From the NCBI GenBank assembly GCA_026168455.1, contig CM047429.1:52459027-52523026 (forward strand): 64,000 nt of DNA. The letters are read 5' to 3'. The notes under the pieces were generated by a model that searched no databases, was not told the origin of the DNA, and was given only the letters and a program-made list of their open reading frames with translations. Shown in pieces: positions 12,481 through 23,883 of the stretch. The position numbers and the translations under genes were made by a program. Every line of letters begins with the position of its first letter. Position 1 is the stretch's first letter. The stretch is from Theocolax elegans. Taxonomy: Eukaryota > Arthropoda > Insecta > Hymenoptera > Cerocephalidae.

Positions 12481-15400
12481 AACCGAACGAAAACTCGAGC
12501 CCGAGGCCCAACAATTCTATCAACCTCATCACGAGAACTCGGACGCTCGGACATACAAACCGAGCGAGCTCAAATTGTGGAGGCCAGCCAAGGTTGTCCG
12601 GGAGAACAAGGGTAGCCCTGGCGAGATGGGTAAAGCCGTTCACATACCCGTCGACCAAGAGGCTACTCAGCAGGAGCTCTTCAAGCTCAACCAGTTCAAT
12701 CTGATGGCCAGCGACATGATATGGCTCAACAGATCTCTCAAGGACGTCCGACTGACCGGGTGCAGGTCGAAAAAGTATCCGAAACTATTGCCCGACACTA
12801 GCATTGTCATCGTCTTCCACAACGAGGCCTGGAGCACGCTTCTCAGGACCGTTTGGTCGGTGATCAATCGCTCGCCAAGAGCCCTTCTCAAGGAGATTAT
12901 TCTCGTCGACGACGCCAGTGAACGAGGTAACTAATCTTAACTTATATTCCTTTTCATTAATATGCATGCGTTGCATTACTTTACCGTATAACCGTTTATA
13001 TTGCTAAAATTTATATCATAATAATTAATTATCGTAATGCTACACAATCCGAATTTATTTATCGAGTAATAAAGAATACTTCCTATTCTTAATTATTCGC
13101 CAGTGCTTTCGCGGTATTTATTCTAAATATCAAAATAATTCCAAGTGATAAAAAGATATTTTTAAATCAGGAATTTAGTTAATCAGTAATTTAATCCATT
13201 TAAAAGTACCTCTTGATTTACAGACGTATGTATTATACATTTATTCCAAAAATATTACAGAAAATTTTTAATATGACGATTAAAATATTTTTATTTCTTA
13301 TCTTCAAATAATAATGATTACTTTCGTAATAATAGGATTATTGCACGAAACCTCGTCGAATATTTAATTCTTTTAAAATTGTATAAATAACTCTATTATT
13401 TTTTGTTTTAACGAAGTGGTATACTTGATTGTTAACGACCGAATAATTTAACGAAATCCACTGTATCCAAATACAAAGCCATAGATAATTCAATAATTTA
13501 TTTTTCTACAAAATATATATACCTCTAATACACCTTTAAAAATGTTGCACTGGAAATGCATAGTTTTTTTTATCATAAGTAAGGTGTATTTGCGAAGAAA
13601 GAAATTGTTGAAAATACGTTTCCCAGTTGTGCTTGTATCAGTCGATAGAGACCGGGAATCGAACTCAGGACCTCCGGGTACGAATTCACCACTCTACCGA
13701 TCGCGCCATCGCAGATCTCTAATTATCTAATGTTTATGTATTTGGGTTTAAAATATTAGATTTTTTTATATAAATGAAAAAATTAGGTATACCACTTACA
13801 GTGACGTATGGTAATTTTTATTCACGTTAAAAATTAACTTATTTATATTAAGTTTTATGAATAAATTCTCAATTACATAAATGCTGGTGAATTTGCTTTT
13901 TTATACGAAATTCAAATTAGAATAACGTATGTACATGCACACCTTAAAATAAAAAAATAACATCTTAAATACGATTATTAATATTACGATTGTCATTTGT
14001 AGATCACTTAAAACAAGAGCTCGAAGACTATGTTGAAACACTACCTGTGCCTACTTACGTTTATCGAACGGAGAAACGTTCAGGACTTATTAGAGCTAGA
14101 TTATTAGGCGCAAAGTACGTAAAGGGTCAAGTCATTACCTTCTTGGATGCTCATTGTGAATGCACGGAAGGCTGGTTAGAGCCTCTGTTGGCTAGAATAG
14201 CCAATGACAAGAAAACTGTAGTTTGTCCAATCATCGATGTTATTAGCGATGATACCTTTGAATATATAACGGCTAGTGATATGACGTGGGGTGGCTTCAA
14301 TTGGAAGTTGAACTTTAGATGGTAAATATCTTTTTGTTGATTGAATGATCATATCGCAATTTCATAAAAGTTTATATAACATTTAATTGTAACAAAACAA
14401 TTTGGCATAACTAATTGGAAATAAGTTTTTCTTTTACTAAAAATTAATTTATAAACAATTTATTCAATGTAGTACTTTACATATTTAGGCATGATCGTTG
14501 CACGGAGTGCCTTATATTTTCACCATCGCGAAAAATGTAACACCATAAATAATTGATCATTTATACATGAAAACATTTTTCGTCCAGAAAATAAGTCATT
14601 TTAAACGTTTTTGAAAAAGTATGTATGTGTGTATGTATGTATGTAATCAAGTTAATCGAATAACTCAGCCAATTTTGAACCGATTTGGCTGACATTTTTA
14701 TGATATCTTCTACATAAATAGAGAAGTAGACGTTCCAATTTTGGACCAAATTGGTCGAATAGATCTTGAACAGTAGCACTTTTTAAAATGACGCTAAAAT
14801 GTTTTTCTATGACATTATATAAAAAAATTAAATAATCTAAAATATAAATATAGAAAATGTTTAAATATAAAATGTGTGATCATTTTTGTATTGTAACTTT
14901 TTATGTACAACTAAATACTGGCAAGTAAACGCATAATAGTGTCAAAATAGTGCAAAAACCGTTTTTTCTACTTTATAAAGCCAAATATAAATTGTACTGC
15001 AATAGTTTAAATGTGAAAAATCTTTATCTTAATAAGATAAAACTTTTTTGTGTTCCACACTTCGCTGAGAGAAATATTTTTAAAGTTAAGTACAAAAAAC
15101 AGTTGAAAAAGCTTAAAATGTACAATAAAAGAAACTTTTTAGACATTAACTAAATAAATATTGATTTTACGTAGAAATTTTAAATATAAGAAATGTTCGT
15201 CACAATAAAAGAAAACTTTTTTCTATTAAACATTTCTTACTTACATTGATATTTTTCTTGATAAATGAAAAAGATAGTTAAAAACGCAAAAAGACAGTTT
15301 TAGACCTTATCTAAATAAATATCGATTATTCATACAAATTTTAAAGTTAAGAAATGTTTATCACAAAAGAAAACTTTTGTTTATCTTTTAATTGTTTTTG

Positions 15401-18400
15401 AAAATATATGTATGCTTGTATGTATGTACTATGTATGTAAACAAGTCAATCGAAAAATTCAGTCAATTTTTTATCCATTTGGCTAAAATGTATTTTTATA
15501 GTAACTTTAAATATTATATTCGTTTATTTTTTAAAGCACTTAACGATCGTGCCTGGAATGTAAAAACGTATAGCTATTACATATTTTGGGCCCTCTAGTA
15601 TTTATTTAGTGTTAAAACATTATTATAATCTAATTAATTATTTATAATGTTTTAAATATTGTTAACATTCATGTAACATATTTTTTTACGTATAATTACT
15701 TTAAACAAATTTTAAATAATTTGCCCATTTAACATTAGATGTTCATGTATGAAACTAATATGTTACTTCAATACATGAACATCTGGTGTTAAATAGGCAA
15801 ATTATTTAAAATTTGTTTAACGTAATTATTCGTGATAAAACGATAAATCTTTGTGATAAAACATTTATGAAATACATATAGCAAGTTTATTAGTCAGATT
15901 GTTATTATCATCTAATATATAATTTGAGAAAACATCAATAATTTATAGTTAAGTCTAGTTAAAAACACTAACAATACGCAACATATTGAACAAAAATATT
16001 GTAGCAGAACGTGAAGACTTACTTTATAATATTTATTACAACAATATTTTATTATCGCTTTAGGTATAGGGTAGCTCAAAGAGAAATGGAGAGGCGAAAT
16101 GGTGATAGAACTGCTCCATTGAGAACTCCAACAATGGCAGGCGGTTTGTTCTCAATTGACAAAGACTATTTTTATGAATTAGGAGCCTATGACGAAGGTA
16201 TGGACATCTGGGGAGGTGAAAATCTAGAAATGAGTTTTAGGGTAAGATATCAGTTTTTAATTTACTTTACAACAACAATTTACCGTTTAAGATAATTAAT
16301 ATTAATAATCAAGTTTCTGACAAGTTAGAGCATGCAAATTGTATTATGTATTTATTTCTAAAACCATTATTTAAAAAGTTAATTATTTTTTAAAAAATAT
16401 AACAGTATTATTTGCATCTTCTTGGAAAATAAGATATTAAATGTAGATACTTAAAGTTAATATATTTTTAAATAATGGTATACAATGCTTATTAATATAA
16501 ATATGCATTTAATAAAATAAATCGAAATCTTTGCAGAATTTACTGTGCTACGCTTAATACGTATACCAACGTAATGTAACCTTATATAAATTTAACAATT
16601 AATTCCAGCAACCTAAATAACACGCACGTAAAAATTCGCAGAAGGTAACAAATCCTTCTAGTTAAAGAATGTGCTTCTTGGATTGTATCCCGGCGTACGA
16701 CAATGTAACTGTATGTTCTAAAACAATAAGTTCCTTATAGGTTTGGCAATGCGGCGGTATCTTAGAAATCAGCCCATGTTCCCATGTCGGGCACGTATTT
16801 CGCGACAAAAGTCCATACACGTTCCCGGGCGGCGTCAGCAAGATTGTCCTTCACAACGCAGCCAGAGTAGCCGAGGTCTGGATGGATGAGTGGAGAGACT
16901 TTTACTATGCCATGAATCCAGGTTAGATAATCTAATCCACGAATTCAACTCGTGTTATTTAATTTTCTTTTATTTTTTGCTACCTTTAACAAGTAGATTC
17001 TTATATACGCTTGAAGCGCAGATATATAGCTAGATCGTATCATTCCATCTCGTCTTACTAACTTTCGTAGCTCATCATCCGATCGAGCGTAGTTCATACA
17101 TTCCTCAAGTATTTAAATCATTTCATTGATGGTACCGAAATAAAAACTCGTCGAGTTTTTCATAGTTTTCTCCATACACCTGAAATTAACCGTTTGTTTA
17201 TTTTACATCCCAATGTCTAGCCCACGTCTACTCTTTACATGTATCTCTTTCTCCTCTTGAAAACATTTTATTGGCATGCGGGATTAAATATTTATATTTG
17301 TACTTTTTACATTTTACAACCCCATACAACCAAGTAATTTTGTATACTCCTTCTATATGCATATACTTACGTCTATGTTTCTACTTTATTTATTTGTTAT
17401 CTTTTAAATGGATTTAATGTCTTAACCACTCATCCAACCGACTTGTACTAACAAATTTGTACGAATATGTTTTATGTACTTTTCGACAGCTGAAGATCGT
17501 TGTAACAAGATATAATAATTCACGACATTAGACATAATAATAATGTAACATATATGTGTATGATAAAATGTAATTCTGAGGAGCTTAATCGCAATATCGT
17601 AATTCATTAATTATTAAAATTTAAAGCAATTAATTAATTACCGCAGCGGAGTGCAGTACGGCGACGGAACGGTGGACGATAATGCATTGTCTCCAACTTG
17701 TTGAAACTGTTATTAGTTTAACAATTAACACGTATATAACATTTATCGCGTCATATAATAGCTAACACACTAACAGAATTGAGTTGGCTAGATATGGATG
17801 TGTGGTGGGACATTGGAAATTGCCACGTGCTCGCACGTTGGACACGTGTTCCGTAAATCGACTCCATACACCTTTCCCGGTGGTACGAGCAAGATAGTCA
17901 ACCACAACAATGCCCGCCTCGCCGAGGTCTGGCTGGACCAATGGAAATACTTCTATTACAACATTAATCCAGGTAGCACTAACACTCGTGCGACAATCGC
18001 GTGTGTACGTGTGTCATGTGACTCTCACTCATTGTCCGACCCTTAGCCATACCAGTATATCGGGCCCCAGCATGCATAGGACCTTGCGTACTCGTATAGT
18101 TTACTTTAGTTAACCTTAGTTTACTTTAGTTCACTTTAGTTCACTTTAGTTTACCTTACCTTAGTTTACTTCTCTTCTCTTCTCTTCTCTTCTCTTGTAA
18201 TCGAGTCTTATACTCGATATTTTCATTTCCATGTACATAGCTTCTATTCCTACTCTATCCGCTTGCTTATGTATTTAGACTTGGTGCACACTCAATTACT
18301 CTGTGACAACAATCAGTGCGCCTCGCAAATCATTTTCTTACGTCGTTGTAATATAGCTTTACGTTAATAACGTATTCGACGCGTGGGCTCGTTTTTCTTT

Positions 18401-19336
18401 TTTAACCATTATTTTCAGCATTACCGAACGCGTACATCACTGAAACACACACTTTGGCAGCACCTAATTTTTTGTTCGCAAGCTGTGTTTCACCATGCGT
18501 ACTTTTGCATATATTATGTGATTGCACGCATAAATAAGCACGATAGAAAGAAATCTACCACGTTGCTTAATCTTTGTTAACGCCATTTTCTCTTGTCGTT
18601 AAATATTCTAATACATTGTTGCAGGTGCCCGTAGCGTTCCAGTCGGCGATGTCTCCGAACGTGTCAAGCTGAGGGAGCAACTCAAATGCAAGAGTTTCAG
18701 GTGGTATTTGGAAAATATTTATCCCGAATCACCGATGCCGTTGGATTATTATTATTTGGGCGATATAAAGAACGCCGATGTTCATAACCCAGAGAAGGTG
18801 CAACATTATTGTCTGGATACTATGGGTAGAAGAACTGGTGAGAATGTCGGAATGAGTTACTGTCATGGACTCGGTGGCAATCAAGTATGTATAATTATTC
18901 TCATTATAATACATTTTTCCATTGATTTCAATGAACGAACCGCAATTTATGAATTATTGTGTTTGTAGATTTTCGCATATACGAAACGACAGCAAATTAT
19001 GTCCGACGATATGTGTTTGGATGCTGCTAATCCCCAAGGACCAGTCAAAATTGTTCGCTGTCATGGTATGGGAGGAAATCAAGCGTGGACTTATAATGAA
19101 GAGGTACATAGATTAACATTTGTTTTAAACGAGATATTTATGTTATATTATTGATTATTCTTAATAAATGTTTTATTATAATCTAGACAAAAATGATCAA
19201 GCACGTTAATACGAAACTCTGTCTCTCTAAACCTCGACCGAGCGATCCAACACAGCCTGTTCTGGCTACGTGCGATTCAAAGGCTGTTGGACAAAAGTGG
19301 ATAATGCAGAGTAAATTTAAGTGGCAAGCCAGCTAA
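12284..19336 (+). CDS. Pgant5: Polypeptide N-acetylgalactosaminyltransferase (GALNT1/Pgant5 type)
   Basis: Golgi type II membrane enzyme that starts mucin-type O-glycosylation by moving GalNAc from UDP-GalNAc to Ser/Thr. Coding exons by splice sites: 12284-12926, 14003-14321, 16064-16241, then 16741-16921 or 17792-17972, 18625-18884, 18969-19103 and 19187-19336. The frame closes at 621 residues with either alternative exon. In order: a short cytoplasmic tail, a signal-anchor helix at about residues 10-28, a Gln-rich stem (CAG run at 12437), the GT-A domain with VDDASE, the metal motif DAHCE and WGGENLE, the GHVFR histidine in the alternative exon, and a C-terminal ricin-type lectin domain with CLD and GNQ repeats. 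The start is the first ATG before the anchor. Family assignment is firm; the paralogue name rests on recalled similarity to vertebrate GALNT1/13. Confidence 0.95.
13640..13722 (-). repeat. tRNA-derived SINE head (Pol III A and B boxes)
   Basis: Read on the minus strand, TGGCGCGATCGG matches an A box with one mismatch and GTTCGATTCC matches a B box, separated as in a tRNA. The T-loop TTCGATT is present, but the acceptor stem cannot be paired properly, so this looks like the head of a tRNA-derived SINE or a decayed tRNA rather than a working tRNA. It lies in the first GALNT intron, opposite the host gene. Confidence 0.6.
14610..15505. repeat. Diverged duplicated repeat block in GALNT intron 2
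   Basis: Two repeat families occur twice each. A TATG-rich stretch followed by a conserved tail (with CAAGT..ATCGAA and ATTTGGCT) is at about 14613-14707 and 15399-15502. A second unit, containing TCTAAATAAATAT-like and AAGAAATGTT...CACAA..AAAGAAAAC sequence, is at about 15136-15225 and 15297-15380, a period near 160 bases. It looks like an old AT-rich repeat with internal duplication; class unknown. Confidence 0.55.
15691..15830. repeat. Near-perfect 60-nt-arm hairpin (MITE-like)
   Basis: Arms 15691-15750 and 15771-15830 are reverse complements with only about five mismatches, around a 20-base loop. The arms include TTAAACAAATTTTAAATAAT and GATGTTCATGTAT. It sits in the intron before GALNT exon 3. 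It may be a small foldback MITE, and a transcript would form a long hairpin. Confidence 0.8.
16741..16921 (+). CDS. Pgant5: GALNT alternative exon 4a (catalytic loop, version A)
   Basis: 181 bp, entered in phase 0 and left in phase 1, flanked by TTATAG and GTTAGA. It encodes the WQCGG motif, CSHVGHVFR (whose last His is the third metal ligand in the family), the flexible loop [10 protein letters not shown] and EVWMDEW. It is 42/60 residues identical to exon 4b. Because 181 is not a multiple of three, joining 4a to 4b, or skipping both, would break the frame. Confidence 0.93.
17792..17972 (+). CDS. Pgant5: GALNT alternative exon 4b (catalytic loop, version B)
   Basis: Also exactly 181 bp with the same phases, flanked by GGCTAG and GTAGCA. 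It encodes WMCGG (Met where 4a and most relatives have Gln), [19 protein letters not shown] and EVWLDQW. Its [20 protein letters not shown] segment is closer to what I recall of vertebrate GALNT1 than 4a is. Intact splice sites and ORF, with many synonymous differences from 4a, argue that it is maintained and used. Confidence 0.92.
18106..18195. repeat. CTTTAGTTNA and TCTCT tandem array beside exon 4b
   Basis: About eight degenerate CTTTAGTTNA-like units are followed by five TCTCT pentamers. The tract is pyrimidine-rich and starts about 130 bases after the donor of alternative exon 4b. Confidence 0.85.
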
Positions 19337-22191
19337 TAGCCAGTAATACTAAACACGTTCGTAACTTCTTTGCAAAATCCAACACCGAGAACGTTGATGA
19401 GCAAAGCTCGCACTAAAATTCAACGTTACGTCCATTTGCAGATTGAAGATTAATTACTGTACGCGTTTACGTCATTCCTAATTTCAAGTCAAAATTGTCT
19501 TACCGAATTCACTCGACTCGTCTCTCGAGTTACGTGTACTATTCTGACGTACAAGTTTAAACGATAATAAGTGAAAAGACATGTCTTTTCGTGAATTAAG
19601 ATATCCAAAAATGTTTCAATTATTTTTACCCTTGATTTCAAAACGAACAGACACATATCAATTTTTAACTACATTAAGTGAAGTAAATAAAAATTATAAA
19701 GGTAATCTTTAAAATGTAATTTATAATTTATGAACGTAATACATAAACAATATTAGATTTTTAAACAAGAAGGTTAGATTTTGTTCGCTATTCTGCTCGA
19801 AAGAGAATTTCAAATGTCTTTTTAACTTGTACGACAGTATTGACAATAACTGCAGGGTATTTCGCAGCAGAGTTAATATGTGTACTTTAAATTGATCAAA
19901 CATTAACAGCTATGTCATCGACGCGTCTGCCAACTGTTATTGTTCAAGATATACAAGACGGGTTACAGGAAATTGAATGATAGTATCAAAGAACATTACG
20001 CCGGAATTTAGGGAAATGCAAGGACAAGCACAAACTCTTAAATAGAGAAGGCATATCAGAATACTGTTATTAATAATACTAATTGTTAATCCATGTAGAT
20101 GCGATAAGTAAAGTGAGATTATGCTGATTAAATCAGAAAAATACGAGTAACTAGAAATGCGTATGTATGTTTAGTATGGGATGTGTGCAATTGCGAGTAG
20201 AATTGTAATTACTAGTGTCCGACTGTAAGTGCGATAATGTAAGCCTCCATTTCCACACAGTGGTACATTAAACTTATACAAATTGTGTAAATTGTACAGC
20301 TGCTATTCCAGAGTCACCGAACTCTTTTTAAGTGCGAGTGTGTTATTTATTGACATTTTCGACATGAACCAATTTATTAACGTATGTGGGACAATTGCAT
20401 CTTTTTTATACTGTTATTATAGTTCCTTGCTACGCTCTAGCGAAGCAATTAGGTTTATACATGTAAAAATATGTATACACCGAAACCCAGAGATTATTTG
20501 CATTTTAAACTTTATTATCCGTTAAACATAGATACCGGCTACTAAATGAATTTTGCATTTTAAGCTTACCAACGTCTTCCATAATTTCGATCTGCCAGCT
20601 TAAACTAATTTTTCTATCTTGTAAATAAATACTTTCAAATAAATGCATGTATTCTTTGCGGTAATACAAAACTGATGTTGTAAAAGATAAACTGACTCAT
20701 AATTTTATATTATAACATTCTACTTCATTGTCTTTTTTGTACTGAATATTTCTTTTACTGTTAAATATAATGCAAGAAGACTTAACAATGTCAAAAAAAA
20801 AAATCTTGGTTACATACTTATGGTGATGGTGCGCGACGAAATATTCTTTACAGCTTGAATATATTAATTACTTGTTTTAAGAATGTACTATTTATTTTTG
20901 TACAAATCCTTAATTCATTAATAAGAGAAATCGCTGGAAACATAGTACTTGTTATATAGTTAATATAAAGATTATATCTATGTATATTCTATAATATATA
21001 AATAAATATTAAATGATGCATTGATCCCACTAACGGCCTAACGATTTAATTAAAATAAAAGCACGATTGTTTTTATATAGTAGACAAGTCCTTGTCAATA
21101 AATATTTCTAGAAAAAAGTTTTATTATTGATTTTTTATAAATTAACCTTTATGTATGTGTTGCCAGAGATTTCTTGAAGCTATAAGATATTTTTTTTAAT
21201 ACATATATTTGCAAAAAAGTGTATTGAAATCATAATGTTCTTACCACACATATAACTAATGTACTTCATGAGACTAAATGATAAACTAATTGTTTATTAA
21301 TTAGTATCCCATTCCTTCATGCAGCAGAAATTGAATTTATCATTCTGGAAAATTTATATTTAATTATCCTTATAAATAAACATGTATTTTGTTTATAGTC
21401 ATTGATTTTTTTGTTTGCCTAATACTTCTTGAATTATTAGAGTAATATATAAAATATTGATAGAAACTATTAGCAGGATATTTATCAATAACAATTGTAT
21501 ATAGAACTTTAAAGCAAAAGTTAATTTAAATTTCAATTTAAATAAAACAAAAATTAAATTAATACATTGTAAAGTTTTTGAAATTTTTTATTCAATTGTC
21601 TCTTTCATAATGTATATATTATTATTTATTTAAAATCTGTTTAAAACACATATTCCTAATTATTATTGAACTCTAAATAATCCAGCTATTATATAGTTTT
21701 TTCTCCATAATTTTGCTCTAATACAACCAAGTAATAAAATCATTGAACGACATATGAATTTAACTTTTTAAAAAAATATATTTTTAATTTTTATTCTATA
21801 ATTTAAATGGACTAATTTATTTAAAGATAGTTGTATTATACAAAACAAATAATTTTATGTAATTTCATTTACATATTCGCAATAATTAATTTTTGTAAAG
21901 TTTTTAAATTAGAGTCCCGATATCTTTTAATTTTCAGGTTGCCAATTGGTCAAGAATAGATTTTTTTGGTTAGGTTTGACTTACGACGTACTGCAGTGAC
22001 AGATGAAAACAAAGTTCATGCATTTTTTAGTTCTCTAGCCGAGCGAGTAACACTATATATTTTTATTGACACCTTTGTATAAGGTTGATACATTAAAGTT
22101 TTAAACGATGAATTGCTTAATTGGTGTAACGTCAAGAGGGTTTCTAATTAACTGAAAAGTGCTAAATTGTATTATTAAATAATAAATTACC
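19337..22191. other. GALNT 3' UTR and intergenic DNA
   Basis: No coding exon seen. AATAAA signals occur near 20626, 20638 and 21000, giving plausible 3' ends for the GALNT transcript. The rest is AT-rich spacer leading to the CAMLG-like gene, whose leader probably lies at about 22.0-22.19 kb. Confidence 0.6.
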
Positions 22192-23699
22192 ATGGCTGAT
22201 GTTGCTAGAAGAGAAGCTAGACGAAGGCGAATATTAGAAAATTCAGAGAATCGATTAAACCAAATTACGGGTAAAAGCAAGGGAAATTCTGCAGAAGGTA
22301 ACTATTACAAAAATTTTTCTTAAAATTATAAGGTACTGCATGTATTTTATAAATTTATCTACAATTCATAAATGAATATTCATAACCTAATCATCAATCT
22401 TAAAACTTTAATGTATTTAATGATTGGTTTAAAATTATTGTATAAATGTTACATTTTGGTTTTTTAATGTGTTGTTATTATCATTCTAAATTTTCAAGAT
22501 ATTAACAATATGTTCTTTTTTGTTAAGTATGTTCTATATTAACGTTGTATAATTTAAATAAGGAATAAATATATTAAATTTTAATCTTTTATGTTACAGA
22601 ACATAATCATAATGCTACTGGTTTTTTAAAATCACAAGGTGATAATGGTCATATTAGTACTAGAAGTTTTATCGCAGAAAATAAATCATTACTGGAAGAA
22701 AAGCATCAAGACTTTTTACAGCGACGTATGTATAACATATTAATATAATTTGGTTTGTAAGCATAATTTGTTATCTAAATGAATTTAAAACATAGTGTCT
22801 TCTCATTAGTGCTTACTTTAAAATACATCAATATTTGAATTTGTTTTTGACATAAATAGTTATGTCAACCTAAAAATTTTCTTATTAGCACTACTAAAAT
22901 ATTTCAAACTATTAAATCAAATGACTTTTAGTTCATTGTATAAATTTTCATACTTACGTACTTACTTACTAAGTACTTACCAATAAATAAAACTATTTTA
23001 TTATTATATAGAAATAGAAATAATGTAAATATTGTTATTTTATTTATAAAAATATATTTATTATATACAGGAGATGATTCTGATATTCAAGAATTTCAAT
23101 TTGCTGAATCAACTGTACAATATGAACAACCAGATAATCATTTTGCACATGAAAATGTAGAACATCGATATTCTTTAAAAGAAAATAGAAAGACCTGTGA
23201 TAACACAAATTCTAAGTCAATAATTAATCCATCTGGACAAATTTTATGTGATGAGCCACATAATTTTATTTTGTCTAATTTTATTCTCAGTCCCTTGGCT
23301 TATATCTTTTTAGCAGCTTTTGTGAATATTTTATTTTTATTAAATGTTGATTTTTCATTATATAAGGTAATAATGCTTTTAAATACTTTTGTATGACTAT
23401 TTTACTGTGTATAAAAAATAATTATTGTTATTTTTTAGGGTATTTTAACTCCATACTTAGTACTAGTAATAACACAATTGTGCCTTGGAAGTAAGCAAAA
23501 AGAATCACAAGATAATATGTTGGTGGCTGCATTAATTTTATGCAATATCAAACCTGAAGTTGTGCATAGTTTTAAAAAAATATTAAAATTATTCAGTACA
23601 ATTTCCAAAGACTTTGCATTGTATTTAACTAGTTTCATATTACTTAATTGGTGTTTATCACTTGGTAAGTCTGATTTGAGTTATATAAAGTTCTTTTAA
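22192..23699 (+). CDS. CAMLG: CAMLG/GET2-like receptor for tail-anchored protein insertion
   Basis: CAMLG (calcium signal-modulating cyclophilin ligand, the animal GET2 counterpart) pairs with WRB/GET1 in the ER membrane and receives tail-anchored proteins from the TRC40/GET3 ATPase. Exons 22192-22297, 22600-22725, 23071-23366 and 23439-23699 join in frame to 262 residues. The N-terminus carries the arginine cluster RREARRRRILENSENRL, which in CAMLG/GET2 docks GET3. A hydrophilic acidic middle follows, then hydrophobic helices from about residue 150, three by eye, as in the family. The start is the only ATG just before the Arg cluster. A GTAAGT at 23664 could allow another 3' end, but only about 180 bases remain before TFAM. 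The assignment rests on N-terminal motif, topology and length. Confidence 0.75.
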
Positions 23700-23838
23700 T
23701 AACTGTAAAAATTTGATATGGATTTTCTTACAAGTAATAATCTTTTGTGTGTGCAAGGGAAATTGTGAAAGAAATTGTTTGATATTATATCATGAAAAAT
23801 GTATTTAAATTCTGTAACAGCATATGCATAATCATAAA

Positions 23839-23876
23839 AATAAAACTTTGTATTGAAATCATTCTTAAGTTTTATT
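23839..23876. terminator. Interlocking poly(A) signals of CAMLG (+) and TFAM (-)
   Basis: AATAAA on the plus strand at 23839-23844 serves the CAMLG-like gene. AATAAA on the minus strand at 23876-23871 lies only 8 bases after the TFAM stop. With normal cleavage distances the two 3' ends would overlap by a few bases. Confidence 0.7.
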
Positions 23877-23883
23877 GACTTAA

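Noticed and set aside
13647..13720. Functional tRNA gene
   Set aside because: An AGAGATC/GGTCTCT pairing exists but is out of register with the T-arm and A box; a tRNA-derived repeat fits better.
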